Shown here: positions 45,399 through 55,125 of the stretch, piece by piece
Layout of the letters: every line of letters starts with the position of its first letter
Position numbering within the stretch: the stretch's first letter is position 1
DNA from: Croceivirga sp.
GTDB lineage: Bacteria; Bacteroidota; Bacteroidia; Flavobacteriales; Flavobacteriaceae
DNA: 64,000 nt
Direction: 5' to 3'
Assembly: GCA_028284665.1 (NCBI GenBank)
Contig: JANQRG010000033.1
Coordinates: 62,001 to 126,000, forward strand
Program-made: the position numbers and the translations under genes
The notes under the pieces: generated by a model
The model's database searches: none
What the model was told of the DNA's origin: nothing
What the model saw: the letters and a program-made list of their open reading frames with translations, nothing else

Positions 45399-46349
45399 AT
45401 GAGTGCAATTCCCAGTGTTGATCTGAGCGATTTTCTCTCCGATGATCCTTCCATAAAAGAAAAATTTGTAAGCGAGATTGGGGCAGCGTTCGAAGATATC
45501 GGATTTGTTGCCTTACGAGGCCATTTCCTTTCGGACGATTTGGTCGCAAATCTGTACAGGGAAGTAAAGCAGTTTTTTGCACTTCCCGATACTACAAAAG
45601 CCCATTATGAGATAAAAGGAATTGGTGGACAACGGGGGTACACTTCGTTTGGAAAAGAGCATGCCAAGGGTAGAACTGAGGGCGATTTAAAGGAATTCTG
45701 GCATTTTGGCCAATACGTGGAAAATGACCCTGAATTAGCACAAGAGTACCCGGATAACGTCACGGTAAAAGAACTACCGGAGTTCAATACCGTGGGCGAA
45801 GAGACCTACAAAATGTTGGAGAAGACCGCGAAATACGTGTTACGGGCCCTGGCACAACATCTGAAGCTTGAAGAGACCTATTTCGATAATTACATTAAAA
45901 ACGGTAATTCTATCTTACGGCCTATCCATTATCCCCCTATCGTTGAAGAACCTAAGGCCGCTGTGCGTGCGGCTGCTCACGGAGATATTAATTTGATCAC
46001 CCTGTTGATGGGAGCGCACGGTAAAGGCCTGCAGGTACAAAATCACGAAGGAGAATGGGTGGATGCTATTGCCCAACCTGATGAGTTAATGATAAATGTT
46101 GGGGATATGCTGTCACGGTTAACTAATAACAAACTCAAATCTACTATCCATCAAGTGGTGAACCCACCGCGAGAGCTGTGGGGAACTTCGCGATATTCCA
46201 TTCCGTTTTTTATGCATCCCATCAGTAATATGCCCTTAAATTGCTTAGCGAACTGCATAGATGAAGAACACCCAAGGAAGTTTGAGGACATTACCGCAGG
46301 AGAATACCTCAATGAACGACTGGTAGAACTAGGACTGATCAAGAAATAG
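45399..46349 (+). CDS. Isopenicillin-N-synthase-like Fe(II)/2OG oxygenase
   Basis: A 316-residue oxygenase from the ATG at 45399 (the TTG at 45372 would add nine ill-fitting residues). The iron-binding triad is His194, Asp196 (AAHGDINLI) and His251 (STIHQVV); Arg265-x-Ser267 (RYSIPFF) binds 2-oxoglutarate. These features group it with 2OG dioxygenases. The substrate is unknown. It is divergent from the E1 gene. Confidence 0.9.
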   Translation: MSAIPSVDLSDFLSDDPSIKEKFVSEIGAAFEDIGFVALRGHFLSDDLVANLYREVKQFFALPDTTKAHYEIKGIGGQRGYTSFGKEHAKGRTEGDLKEFWHFGQYVENDPELAQEYPDNVTVKELPEFNTVGEETYKMLEKTAKYVLRALAQHLKLEETYFDNYIKNGNSILRPIHYPPIVEEPKAAVRAAAHGDINLITLLMGAHGKGLQVQNHEGEWVDAIAQPDELMINVGDMLSRLTNNKLKSTIHQVVNPPRELWGTSRYSIPFFMHPISNMPLNCLANCIDEEHPRKFEDITAGEYLNERLVELGLIKK

Positions 46350-46352
46350 CCG

Positions 46353-46682
46353 ATGGATTTGCATGACCAGTTAAAGAATTTATTTCCGGACCATACACCA
46401 CCCGAGCCGGAAAAAGATACTGCAGAAGCACCGGAGTTTTGGTTACAGGATGCGCCCATCCTTTGTAAGTATGAAAAAAGAAAGGGAAAACCTGTAACCC
46501 TACTGGAAGGCTACAATGGCACCCCAAAAGATTTTAAAAAACTAACCCAGGCGCTTCAGTCTTTACTCAATGTAGGCGGTAGTTACAAAAATGAGATTAT
46601 CATTATACAAGGAGATTATCGCGAAAAGATTATGGATTTTTTAAAAAGCAAAGGTTTCGCGGTCAAGCGGGTGGGAGGTTGA
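46353..46682 (+). CDS. SUI1/YciH-family translation factor
   Basis: A 109-residue protein whose C-terminal half has the SUI1 (eIF1-like) fold: KRKGKPVTLLEG, LLNVGGSYKNEIIIIQGDYREKIMDFLKSKGF. Bacterial YciH proteins resemble eIF1 and affect initiation under stress. It starts three bases after the stop codon of the oxygenase gene, so it is cotranscribed. Confidence 0.88.
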   Translation: MDLHDQLKNLFPDHTPPEPEKDTAEAPEFWLQDAPILCKYEKRKGKPVTLLEGYNGTPKDFKKLTQALQSLLNVGGSYKNEIIIIQGDYREKIMDFLKSKGFAVKRVGG

Positions 46683-46828
46683 TCTTTAATGATTTACAGT
46701 AATTCAACTTTATTCGTTGAACTGTTAAATTTATCGATGACAGCCCCAGCTTTTGTATAAAATATTTTTGTTTTTTTGCTTTTACTCTTACTTTTAGCTA
46801 TTCTAACCAACGAAATACACACTCGGTA

Positions 46829-47761
46829 ATGAAATCACTGTTGCACATCACCAATGGGGACAGTTTCACAGAGCGCCTTAAAACGCTTCCCTTGAAAGGA
46901 GACATTATCACATGGCGGGAAATGCTATGTGAAGGAAAAACCTTAAGTAATGTAGGAAGCGAGTCCTTTTGGAAGACCCGTTTCGAGTTTTTAAATAAGA
47001 ACTATAAAATTAGCAAGTCGTGGTTTGTAGAAAAGACGCTTAAGGAATACCGTTCCCTCTGCAACCATAAGCAACAAGACAGGATCGTTTTGTGGTTTGA
47101 ATATGATCTGTTTTGCCAGATCAACTTGCTTGCGGTAATAAGTTGGCTAAAAACCCACAGAAGGCATGCCGAGATCTCGCTTATTTGTAGCGGGGATGAA
47201 GACGATTCTGATAAAATGTACGGGTTAAATGAGCTTTCTGATGAACAACTTCTTACCCTCTATGAAAACAAAACAATACTAACTCAAGACGATATTGAAT
47301 ACGCAGATTATGTTTGGCAATTGTATTGCAGTGATAATCCTATTCGATTGGAAAATCTTAGGGATTTTGACAATTACCAGTTTAAATACCTCTCCGAAGC
47401 CGTTAAAGCACATTTACAACGCTTCCCTTCCATTAAAAATGGTTTAAACACCATCGAGAACAAAATACTTCAGGTTGCAGCAACGGAAAGACCAAAATCC
47501 AAAAGGGAGTTAACCGGAAAGATCCTTAGCAACCAAGGATTGTATGGTTTTGGAGACTCTCAGTATGACAGAATAATAACCAGCCTTAAACCTTTGTTCT
47601 CCTCTTTTAATCCTGTTCGACTTAGTGCTAAGGGTAAAGAGGCGCTACAAAGCAAGACTAATTTTTATTCCCAATTACGTGATAGTGAGTACTATTTAGG
47701 AGGTGCTTTAAAGTATAACTTCCTATATAATACCGAAACTGACCGCATCCTAAAACTTTAG
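46829..47761 (+). CDS. DUF1835 protein
   Basis: A 310-residue cytoplasmic protein. The N-terminus (LHITNGDSFTERLKTLPLKGDIITWREMLCEG) is the DUF1835 signature, and the middle shows a conserved IVLWFEYDLFCQINLL. DUF1835 is of unknown function, widespread in Bacteroidetes and Bacilli. It is 10 bases upstream of the nucleoside phosphorylase gene and likely cotranscribed with it. Confidence 0.85.
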   Translation: MKSLLHITNGDSFTERLKTLPLKGDIITWREMLCEGKTLSNVGSESFWKTRFEFLNKNYKISKSWFVEKTLKEYRSLCNHKQQDRIVLWFEYDLFCQINLLAVISWLKTHRRHAEISLICSGDEDDSDKMYGLNELSDEQLLTLYENKTILTQDDIEYADYVWQLYCSDNPIRLENLRDFDNYQFKYLSEAVKAHLQRFPSIKNGLNTIENKILQVAATERPKSKRELTGKILSNQGLYGFGDSQYDRIITSLKPLFSSFNPVRLSAKGKEALQSKTNFYSQLRDSEYYLGGALKYNFLYNTETDRILKL

Positions 47762-47770
47762 CAAGACAAG

Positions 47771-48637
47771 ATGTCCATTGGCAAATCCGAATTAATTTTG
47801 AATGCGGATGGCAGTGTATATCACCTTAATCTCCTTCCGGAGGATATAGCATTTACCATTATTGTAGTTGGTGATCCTGGTAGAGTTGAAAAGATATCAC
47901 GATACTTTGATTACATTGATACCAGGAAGCAAAAGCGGGAATTTTTAACGCACACAGGGACCTACAGGGGTAAGCGATTATCTGTCCTTTCTACCGGAAT
48001 TGGTACGGACAACATTGATATTGTAGTGAACGAATTGGACGCGCTTGTAAATATCGATCTAACCACCCGAACCGAAAAGTCAAAAAAAACCGTTTTAGAT
48101 ATTGTCCGAATTGGCACCTCAGGGGCAATACAACCCGACATAGCAATAGATACCTTCGTAGCTTCCACATTTGGAGTAGGACTTGATGGATTGCTGCATT
48201 TTTATGAGTACGAAAACCGGGATGTTGGTGAATTAACCGCTAACCTCAAAAGGCATTTAGGCTGGGACCAAAATAGTATACAACCCTACGCCTTTGCCGC
48301 CGACCACTCGTTGCTAAAAAAGATGATGTCAGATCGTATACGATTTGGGATCACCCTTACCAATGGCGGATTTTATGGGCCCCAAGGTCGAAAACTGCGC
48401 CTTCCTCACAGATTACCAGAAATCCATGCCAGCATGACCCAATTTGTTTTTGAGGGGTCAAAAATCACCAATTTGGAGATGGAAACTGCAGCAATCTACG
48501 GCTTAGCAAAACTATTGGGACACCGTGCTATGTCCATGAACGTCATCCTTGCCAACCGTTCTCAGGGAAGCTTCTCGCAAGCCCCGGGTAAAGCTGTGGA
48601 TGCCCTTATACGCTATTGCCTGGAACGACTCTCTTAA
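47771..48637 (+). CDS. Nucleoside phosphorylase (Udp/PNP family)
   Basis: A 288-residue purine/uridine phosphorylase-type enzyme. Evidence: VGDPGRVEKIS near residue 36, the STGIGTDNIDIVVNEL stretch, RIGTSGAI for phosphate binding and NLEMETAAIYGLAKLLG near the C-terminus, the family's MEMAA-type helix. It cleaves nucleosides with phosphate for salvage; whether uridine or a purine is preferred cannot be told. Confidence 0.88.
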   Translation: MSIGKSELILNADGSVYHLNLLPEDIAFTIIVVGDPGRVEKISRYFDYIDTRKQKREFLTHTGTYRGKRLSVLSTGIGTDNIDIVVNELDALVNIDLTTRTEKSKKTVLDIVRIGTSGAIQPDIAIDTFVASTFGVGLDGLLHFYEYENRDVGELTANLKRHLGWDQNSIQPYAFAADHSLLKKMMSDRIRFGITLTNGGFYGPQGRKLRLPHRLPEIHASMTQFVFEGSKITNLEMETAAIYGLAKLLGHRAMSMNVILANRSQGSFSQAPGKAVDALIRYCLERLS

Positions 48638-48684
48638 CGTTCGCTTTAACTACGTTTTGCCCCTTATCCCTATTTTTGGCTTTT

Positions 48685-50715
48685 ATGGATCAACCTATAA
48701 AGAACAGGGATGTCAATTGGCTATATTTTAACGAAAGGGTACTGCTGGAAGCGGCTAATACCGCTACCCCCCCGCTGGAACGCTTAAAGTTTTTGGCCAT
48801 ATTTTCTTCCAATCTGGACGAATATTTCAAGGTTCGTATTTCGCAACTGCGTCAATTAAAATCCGTAGATAAAGCACTTCGAAAAAAATTGGTGCTTAAA
48901 GCCAATAAGAAGCTGAAGTTCATATTGAAAACAGTAGATAAGCAGCAGAAGCACTTTGGAAAAATAATCGACAACACACTGGAAGAACTTAGAGCGCATC
49001 AAATCTATGTGCGACGAATTTCCGAGCTAACGGAGGAACAACATCATGCTGCAACGGATTTTTTTAACAAAGAGGTTCGGAACCATACAGAAATCATTGA
49101 GGCGATACATCCCTCAGCCTTAAAAGACGGGCAGCTATATCTTGTAGTACATTTTGGAGAGGCTCAGTTTTCAATGGTCAGCATTCCTACCGGACATTGC
49201 GCCAGATTTGTCAAAATCCCAGGGGAAGGCCACAATTATATCTTCCTGGATGACCTGTTAAAGATAAACGTTAGGGCTTTATTCTCTGGCCGGGAAATTG
49301 ATAGCACGTATACCATTAAGCTCTCCCGAGACGCAGAGTTATATCTTGAAGATGACTATGAAAACCTGGAATTAGTGGAAAAGATCTACCAATCCCTTGG
49401 CAAAAGAAAATCCGGACAGCCCACGCGCTTGCTGTATGATAGTAAAATGCCTGACAGGCTGCGATTAGCTTTGAAAGAACGACTGGAGTTGGGAGATGTG
49501 GATATGATCCCAGGAGGGGAATACCACAACCTCTCCGATTTCTTTGGGTTTCCTGTCCCACTGGGAGTTACGCATTTGCAGTATCCGCCAAAACCTCCTT
49601 TACCCCACCCTACCCTATCGTTTACTTCTGATCTTTTTCAAAGCATCTTAGAAAAAGACCAATTGGTTCATTTTCCTTTTCAGGAGTTCGATGTTGTAGA
49701 GCAATTCATCCATGCAGCAGCTGTAGATCCAGATGTACGGAGTATCCGAATGTCTTTGTATCGGATTGCAAAAACATCTGCGCTAACCGATTCCATCCTA
49801 AAAGCACTTGAAAATAGGAAAGAAGTAGTCCTGTTTGTAGAAGCTCAGGCCCGGTTCGATGAAGCGAATAATATCAAATGGGGCAGGGTTTTTGAGGATA
49901 AGGGTGCCAGGGTACTCTACAGCATTCCAAATATCAAGGTACATTCAAAAATAGCGTTGGTAGAACGTGTTGTGGAAAATGAATTGCAACGCTTTGCGTA
50001 CATAGGAACGGGAAACTTCAACGCAAAGACCGCCAAACTATATTGCGATCATGGACTGTTCACCGCTCATCCCCAAATCACCAACGATCTTCACCAGGTC
50101 TTTGCGGTACTGGAGCGCAAACTTATACTTCCGAAAACCAAGCAGTTATTGGTATCGCCGTTTACTACCAGAGCTACTTTTCTGGAGCTGGTTCAACAAG
50201 AGATAGACTTCGCGAGAGCAGGAAAGGCTGCAAAAATCACTTTAAAAATGAACTCCCTGGAAGATCCGCGCATGATCCGCGCACTTTACCGTGCCAGCGA
50301 GGCAGGGGTAGCAATACGCTTGCTTGTACGGGGGTTTTGCTGTTTGGTTCCCAAAAAGGGAGATGAGCTTCTGGAGCATGAAAAACCCATAGTTATTACC
50401 AGTATTGTTGACCGGTATTTAGAACACGGGCGGATTTATTTGTTTGAAAATGGTGGGGAGGAGATTATGTATATGGGATCTGCAGATTGGATGACCCGGA
50501 ACCTGGATCGGCGTATTGAGGTTTTGGTTCCTATTCTGGACAAATCGGTGTTTACGGAGCTAAAGGATATCCTGGAGATCCAGCTAAATGACAACGTAAA
50601 GGCCCGACTAATAGATGCGGATGATACAAATAAACAGGTCACAACACCACAGGGAAAACCAGAAATTCGTTCACAATACGCGATTTACGATTATCTTCGG
50701 GAAAAACTGTCATGA
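48685..50715 (+). CDS. ppk1: Polyphosphate kinase 1
   Basis: A 676-residue PPK1 from the ATG at 48685 (the open frame further upstream would overlap the phosphorylase and reads as non-coding). The N-domain has NVRISQLRQ-like helices; the two catalytic His lie in VHSKIALV and HGRIYLF, followed by the GTGNFN and GSADWMTRNLDRRIEV boxes. It makes long polyphosphate from ATP. Its last codon overlaps the ATG of the next gene (ATGA). Confidence 0.95.
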   Translation: MDQPIKNRDVNWLYFNERVLLEAANTATPPLERLKFLAIFSSNLDEYFKVRISQLRQLKSVDKALRKKLVLKANKKLKFILKTVDKQQKHFGKIIDNTLEELRAHQIYVRRISELTEEQHHAATDFFNKEVRNHTEIIEAIHPSALKDGQLYLVVHFGEAQFSMVSIPTGHCARFVKIPGEGHNYIFLDDLLKINVRALFSGREIDSTYTIKLSRDAELYLEDDYENLELVEKIYQSLGKRKSGQPTRLLYDSKMPDRLRLALKERLELGDVDMIPGGEYHNLSDFFGFPVPLGVTHLQYPPKPPLPHPTLSFTSDLFQSILEKDQLVHFPFQEFDVVEQFIHAAAVDPDVRSIRMSLYRIAKTSALTDSILKALENRKEVVLFVEAQARFDEANNIKWGRVFEDKGARVLYSIPNIKVHSKIALVERVVENELQRFAYIGTGNFNAKTAKLYCDHGLFTAHPQITNDLHQVFAVLERKLILPKTKQLLVSPFTTRATFLELVQQEIDFARAGKAAKITLKMNSLEDPRMIRALYRASEAGVAIRLLVRGFCCLVPKKGDELLEHEKPIVITSIVDRYLEHGRIYLFENGGEEIMYMGSADWMTRNLDRRIEVLVPILDKSVFTELKDILEIQLNDNVKARLIDADDTNKQVTTPQGKPEIRSQYAIYDYLREKLS

Positions 50716-51560
50716 AGACCGTTAGGATCTGCGGCGTTCCGGAACATTTTAATATGCCCTGGCATCTGGCTATAGAAGAAGGCGCCTTTGCTGATAAGGG
50801 TATAGCCCTGGAATGGACTGATGTACCTGAAGGTACGGGAAGGATGTCCGAGATGCTCGCTAAAAACGAAGTGGATCTCGCTATTATCCTTACCGAGGGA
50901 ATTGTAAAAAGTATTTCCGAGGGGAACCCGTCCAAAATTGTTCAAACCTATGTCACTTCTCCATTGTTATGGGGAATCCATGTTAGTGTTGATAGTCCCA
51001 TTACTGCAATCGAAGAATTGGAGGGAAAAAAAGCGGCCATTAGCAGGTTTGGAAGCGGTAGTCACCTTATGGCAGTAGTACATGCGGAGCAGCGGGGATG
51101 GGATATTCGGAAATTACAGTTTGAAATAGTCCACCATTTAGAAGGTGCTGTTGAAGGCTTACAACACGGTCTTGCCGATTATTTTATGTGGGAACACTTT
51201 ACAACAAAACCTTTGGTGGATAACGGTACTTTTAGATGGTTAGCAGACTGCCCCACACCCTGGCCCTGTTTCGTAATTGCCGCATCAGCACAATTTCTTC
51301 AGCAAAACGAAGGTGTTGTGTCACATATTTTAGACACAATCAATCTGTACACCGGGGAATTTAAATGGATTCCCAGTATTGATCGATCCCTGGCCAATCG
51401 ATATGGACAGCAGCTAGCCGATATCCGGCTCTGGTTATCGAAAACACAATGGGGACAACATCAGTTGAACTTGAAAACTCTTGAGGAACTCCTTACTACG
51501 CTTAGAGGCCTCAACCTCTTAGGGAAAATACAAGAGCCTAAAAATTTTATAGGACCCTAA
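50712..51560 (+). CDS. Cytoplasmic periplasmic-binding-protein-like protein
   Basis: A 282-residue protein of the NMT1/SsuA-like (type II periplasmic binding) fold: FNMPWHLAIEEGAFADKGIALEWTDVPEGTGRM, then DLAIILTEGIVKS. There is no signal peptide, no lipobox and no permease or ATPase nearby, so it is likely cytosolic. Its ATG overlaps the ppk1 stop, which suggests translational coupling. A role as a small-molecule sensor or enzyme is possible, but none is known. Confidence 0.75.
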   Translation: MKTVRICGVPEHFNMPWHLAIEEGAFADKGIALEWTDVPEGTGRMSEMLAKNEVDLAIILTEGIVKSISEGNPSKIVQTYVTSPLLWGIHVSVDSPITAIEELEGKKAAISRFGSGSHLMAVVHAEQRGWDIRKLQFEIVHHLEGAVEGLQHGLADYFMWEHFTTKPLVDNGTFRWLADCPTPWPCFVIAASAQFLQQNEGVVSHILDTINLYTGEFKWIPSIDRSLANRYGQQLADIRLWLSKTQWGQHQLNLKTLEELLTTLRGLNLLGKIQEPKNFIGP

Positions 51561-51961
51561 CTAAAATGCTTTCTAATCAATATTTTGAATTTAACATCAG
51601 AAAGCGGCTTTTGAGCGGTATCTGAAACGTTGGGATCGGCCATTGCTTCTTGTATAGCGTTATCCGTATCCAGGGCAGTAAGCATAACCACTGTGATCTT
51701 CTTTCGGAACTCAGGATCAAATTTTTTCCCAAACGCTTCTAAGAACCCCCAACCATCCATTACCGGCATATTGGTATCCAATACTAACAAACAGGGAATG
51801 ATATCTTCCCGTCCGTGTACTTCCAAAAATTCAATGGCCTCCTTGCCGTTAGAAACTACATTGACTTCAAGTGAAGCATCCAGTTGTTTGACAAAAAATT
51901 TATTTAAAAAATTAGTGGTATCGTCGTCATCTACCAGTAATACAGATTTCAGTTTTCCCAC
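51557..51961 (-). CDS. Single-domain response regulator
   Basis: A 134-residue receiver domain without output. Acid pocket D11-D14, phospho-acceptor Asp62 in LVLDTNMPVMDG, Thr near 95 and Lys in AQKPLS. Start codon GTG. It is convergent with the binding-protein gene and overlaps its stop by four bases. It may act in a phosphorelay with one of the window's kinases or another one. Confidence 0.92.
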   Translation of the reverse strand: MGKLKSVLLVDDDDTTNFLNKFFVKQLDASLEVNVVSNGKEAIEFLEVHGREDIIPCLLVLDTNMPVMDGWGFLEAFGKKFDPEFRKKITVVMLTALDTDNAIQEAMADPNVSDTAQKPLSDVKFKILIRKHFS

Positions 51962-52046
51962 GGAAATAAGAAATTTCTTTAGAAATAGTACGTAACAAAC
52001 GTAATATTTTTCTTAATCTTATGATAGGGGGTTCAAAACGAGTAAT

Positions 52047-52712
52047 TCACCATTTTATTAACGGTTTTCCCATTTGGCCTAACAAATCGTTGGTTTTACT
52101 GAAATGGTTATTGCCAAACCACAATCCGCGATTGGCACTTAAAGGTGAGGGGTGTCCGGAGCTAAGGATATGGTGCTTGGCCCTGTTGACCAACCCTGCT
52201 TTTTTTTTGGCGTAGCCTCCCCACAACAAAAAAACTACGCCCTCCAGATGCGAAGAAATCGCAGTTATCACGGCATCGGTAAATAACTCCCAGCCTTTGT
52301 TTTGGTGGCTCCCGGCAGTATTCGCCCGGACAGTTAACGTAGCATTGAGCAGCAATACCCCTTGCTCCGCCCAACGTTCCAGATTACCGCTTTTTGGATA
52401 GGGGGCGCCAACGTCTACCTTGATCTCCTTAAAAATATTCACTAAAGATGGAGGGTGAGGAATACCATCCCTAACAGAGAAACACAGGCCGTTGGCCTGG
52501 TTAGGGCCGTGATAAGGATCCTGACCAATGATGACCACCTTGGTTTGGTAAAAGGGGCAATGATCAAAAGCTGAGAAAATATCTTTCCCCCTGGGGTAGC
52601 AAGTATACTTCTTGTACTCCATCCTAACAAAATTGGCCAATTGGGCAAAATACGGCTGTTCAAACTCAGTGCTGAGTTTCTGTTTCCAAGAGGGTTCTAA
52701 GGCAACGTCCAT
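52047..52712 (-). CDS. ung: Uracil-DNA glycosylase
   Basis: A 221-residue Ung-family glycosylase from the ATG at 52712 (the start 12 codons upstream would add a hydrophobic tail). GQDPYHG (63-69, Asp65) activates water; HPSPLSA (His187) is the second motif. It removes uracil from DNA in base-excision repair. Confidence 0.95.
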   Translation of the reverse strand: MDVALEPSWKQKLSTEFEQPYFAQLANFVRMEYKKYTCYPRGKDIFSAFDHCPFYQTKVVIIGQDPYHGPNQANGLCFSVRDGIPHPPSLVNIFKEIKVDVGAPYPKSGNLERWAEQGVLLLNATLTVRANTAGSHQNKGWELFTDAVITAISSHLEGVVFLLWGGYAKKKAGLVNRAKHHILSSGHPSPLSANRGLWFGNNHFSKTNDLLGQMGKPLIKW

Positions 52713-52876
52713 CGATAAAAGTAGTATTAGGCGAGAACGCAAATGCATTCTACATCATCTGACCCCAAATCAGTATATTTTCGCAAGTACCCCTCTGCGA
52801 TAAAAGAATCCTGATAGAAGTTGTTCAAATTTAGCAATAGAACATATATTTACAAGGAAGATGTAAGCAATCAGAT

Positions 52877-53923
52877 ATGAAGGTATCTTTTGAGATTCGG
52901 TATCTTAAAAAACGCTTTCCCCTGCGAATAAGTCGTGGTGTAAGGGATGGACAGTCCAATCTATTCGTTTCGGTGACAGACGGAACTTATACGGGATGGG
53001 GCGAAACATCTCCCGGGGAAACGGAAGGTGCAGCAACTGCCGAAGCTGCCCAGCAGCAATTGGAAGAATTTTTAGGGCACTATTCGAATTTGGATTCACC
53101 TTTTCAAATGCATGATGCCGCTTTAGAAGCTGGCGTTGGGCCGTGTGCTTTGGCCGCCCTGGATATCGCGCTTTGGGATCTTAAGGCAAAACAAGCAAAA
53201 ATGCCTTTATATCGCGTTTTGGGTTTTCCAAAACCAGTCCATCCTACATCAGTTACCTTGGGGATAATGTCGCCGGAAGAAGCCACGGAACGATTGCCAT
53301 TGCTCCTGGAGAATGAACAGCTAAGTACTTTGAAGGTTAAATTGGGAAGTCCGGAGGGGATTGCGGCAGATAAGGCCATGTACGAAGCAGTGTTGGCGTA
53401 TCACAAAAACTATCCTATTTCAATACGGGTGGATGCTAACGGGGGATGGGATCTTGAAGACGCACAAAAAATGATGCAATGGCTATCCCAACGTCATTGC
53501 GAATATATAGAGCAGCCCCTTAAAGAAGGACAGGAGGCAGAACTTCCTTACTTGTTTAAAAACAGGGTATTACCCATTTTCGTTGATGAAAGTTGTCGAC
53601 TGGCCAGCGATATCCCTAAATGGGCACACGCAGTGGATGGTGTCAATATGAAACTAATGAAATGCGGAGGCATTACCGGCGCATTACGTATCATTTCTAC
53701 CGCTTATGGTCACGGGCTCAAAACTATGATCGGTTGCATGGGAGAGACCTCAATATCCATTGCCGCTGGCGCCGCTGTTTCCGGAATGTTAGATCATATT
53801 GATCTGGATTCCCACCTTAACCTGAATCCGGATCCTTGTGAGGGTGCTCCCCTGGTAAATGGTATAACGATGCCTATGGAAGTTCCGGGGCATGGAGGTC
53901 AGTTTAAAAGTTCTGAAGTTTGA
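52877..53923 (+). CDS. Enolase-superfamily epimerase/racemase (DgcA-like)
   Basis: A 348-residue member of the mandelate-racemase/dipeptide-epimerase group of the enolase superfamily. Catalytic Lys153 and Lys155 (LKVKLG), metal ligands Asp186, Glu212 and Asp237, and Lys259 of NMKLMKCGG are present. Members epimerise L-Ala-D/L-Glu or racemise N-acyl amino acids. Because a DUF1611 gene follows it on the same strand, the DgcA role (N-acetyl-D-glutamate racemase) is a good alternative to AEE. Sequence alone does not settle it. Confidence 0.88.
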   Translation: MKVSFEIRYLKKRFPLRISRGVRDGQSNLFVSVTDGTYTGWGETSPGETEGAATAEAAQQQLEEFLGHYSNLDSPFQMHDAALEAGVGPCALAALDIALWDLKAKQAKMPLYRVLGFPKPVHPTSVTLGIMSPEEATERLPLLLENEQLSTLKVKLGSPEGIAADKAMYEAVLAYHKNYPISIRVDANGGWDLEDAQKMMQWLSQRHCEYIEQPLKEGQEAELPYLFKNRVLPIFVDESCRLASDIPKWAHAVDGVNMKLMKCGGITGALRIISTAYGHGLKTMIGCMGETSISIAAGAAVSGMLDHIDLDSHLNLNPDPCEGAPLVNGITMPMEVPGHGGQFKSSEV

Positions 53924-54014
53924 AAATACGAGGCACGAAATGACTATATCGCTGGCAGGGAGATTTACAATTGAAGCTTTTAATAAGGGTGTAACGTTAT
54001 TAGCGAAGTAGAAT

Positions 54015-55052
54015 ATGTTTGATTCATCACAAAAGCTGGCCATATTCATGGAAGGTGCCCTGGACAATGATTCCGGGAAAATGGGTTTCGGCCTTATGCG
54101 CTTTTCCAAACATCCTATTGTATGCATCATAGATAGCAAGTATGCCAATACGTCTGTAGAGGAGGCTGTAGGTTTGCCTTACGCTATCCCCGTGGTAGCC
54201 ACTGTAGATGAAGCAATTGCTTTGCAGGCAGAGGTTCTTGTTTTGGGAATTGCCCCCAGCGGCGGACGATTTCCTGCAGAATGGGACGCTCCCATCTCGC
54301 ACGCGCTATCCCACGGGATTTCACTGATCAATGGTTTGCATGACGATCTAAATGCCCGATTTGGACATCTGCTAGGCACAAATAGCATTTGGGATGTAAG
54401 AAAACCACAACACTCCTATCCTATCGCTACGGGAAAAGCGGCCCAATTACAAAACAAGCGTATTCTAATGATCGGCACGGATATGGCCGCCGGTAAAATG
54501 ACTGCTGGGTTGGAATTGTATGCTGCGCTACAGCAAAAAGGTGTGAACGTTGGCTTTGTCCCCACTGGGCAAATTGGCATTACACTTATGGGCAATGGCA
54601 TTCCCCTGGATGCCATAAAGGTGGATCAGGCAGCCGGAGCTGTAGAACAGGCGGTTATGGAGCAAGCCGGCAAGGACGTGGTAATCGTAGAAGGTCAGGG
54701 GTCATTGGCCCACCCAGGCAGCACCGCTACCCTACCCTTAATCAGGGGATCACAACCCACCCATTTCATCCTTTGTCACAAAGCGATCCATACCCACTTG
54801 CGGTATCCCGTTTCTCATATTCCTATTCCACCATTAAAGGAATTTATCGAACTAAATGAAGCTGTTGCCAAAGTTTGCGGTGCTCAAACCAAAGCAAAGA
54901 CCATTGGCATCGCTTTAAATACGGTAGGAATGGATGAGGCTACTGCCAAGGCTAAAATTGAAGAAGCTGAACAGCTTACCGGCTTGCCCGTTACGGATGT
55001 GGTGCGTTTTGGAGTCGGGAAATTGATAAAGGCTATTGAAGAAATTTGCTGA
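54015..55052 (+). CDS. DUF1611 protein (DgcN-like)
   Basis: A 345-residue protein: N-terminal Rossmann-like domain and C-terminal P-loop-like domain with GTDMAAGKMT (154-163), GFVPTGQIGI and VIVEGQGSL. DUF1611 includes DgcN, a D-glutamate N-acetyltransferase that works with DgcA in D-glutamate catabolism. The preceding gene is a fitting partner, with an intergenic gap of 91 bases. Specificity would be confirmed by comparison with characterised DgcN. Confidence 0.85.
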   Translation: MFDSSQKLAIFMEGALDNDSGKMGFGLMRFSKHPIVCIIDSKYANTSVEEAVGLPYAIPVVATVDEAIALQAEVLVLGIAPSGGRFPAEWDAPISHALSHGISLINGLHDDLNARFGHLLGTNSIWDVRKPQHSYPIATGKAAQLQNKRILMIGTDMAAGKMTAGLELYAALQQKGVNVGFVPTGQIGITLMGNGIPLDAIKVDQAAGAVEQAVMEQAGKDVVIVEGQGSLAHPGSTATLPLIRGSQPTHFILCHKAIHTHLRYPVSHIPIPPLKEFIELNEAVAKVCGAQTKAKTIGIALNTVGMDEATAKAKIEEAEQLTGLPVTDVVRFGVGKLIKAIEEIC

Positions 55053-55125
55053 AACTTTTTTAACCAACGGTTTACCCTCGTCTTTTTGATTGTTTGGTTC
55101 TATTTCCAAAAGAGTTCACGAGGCC

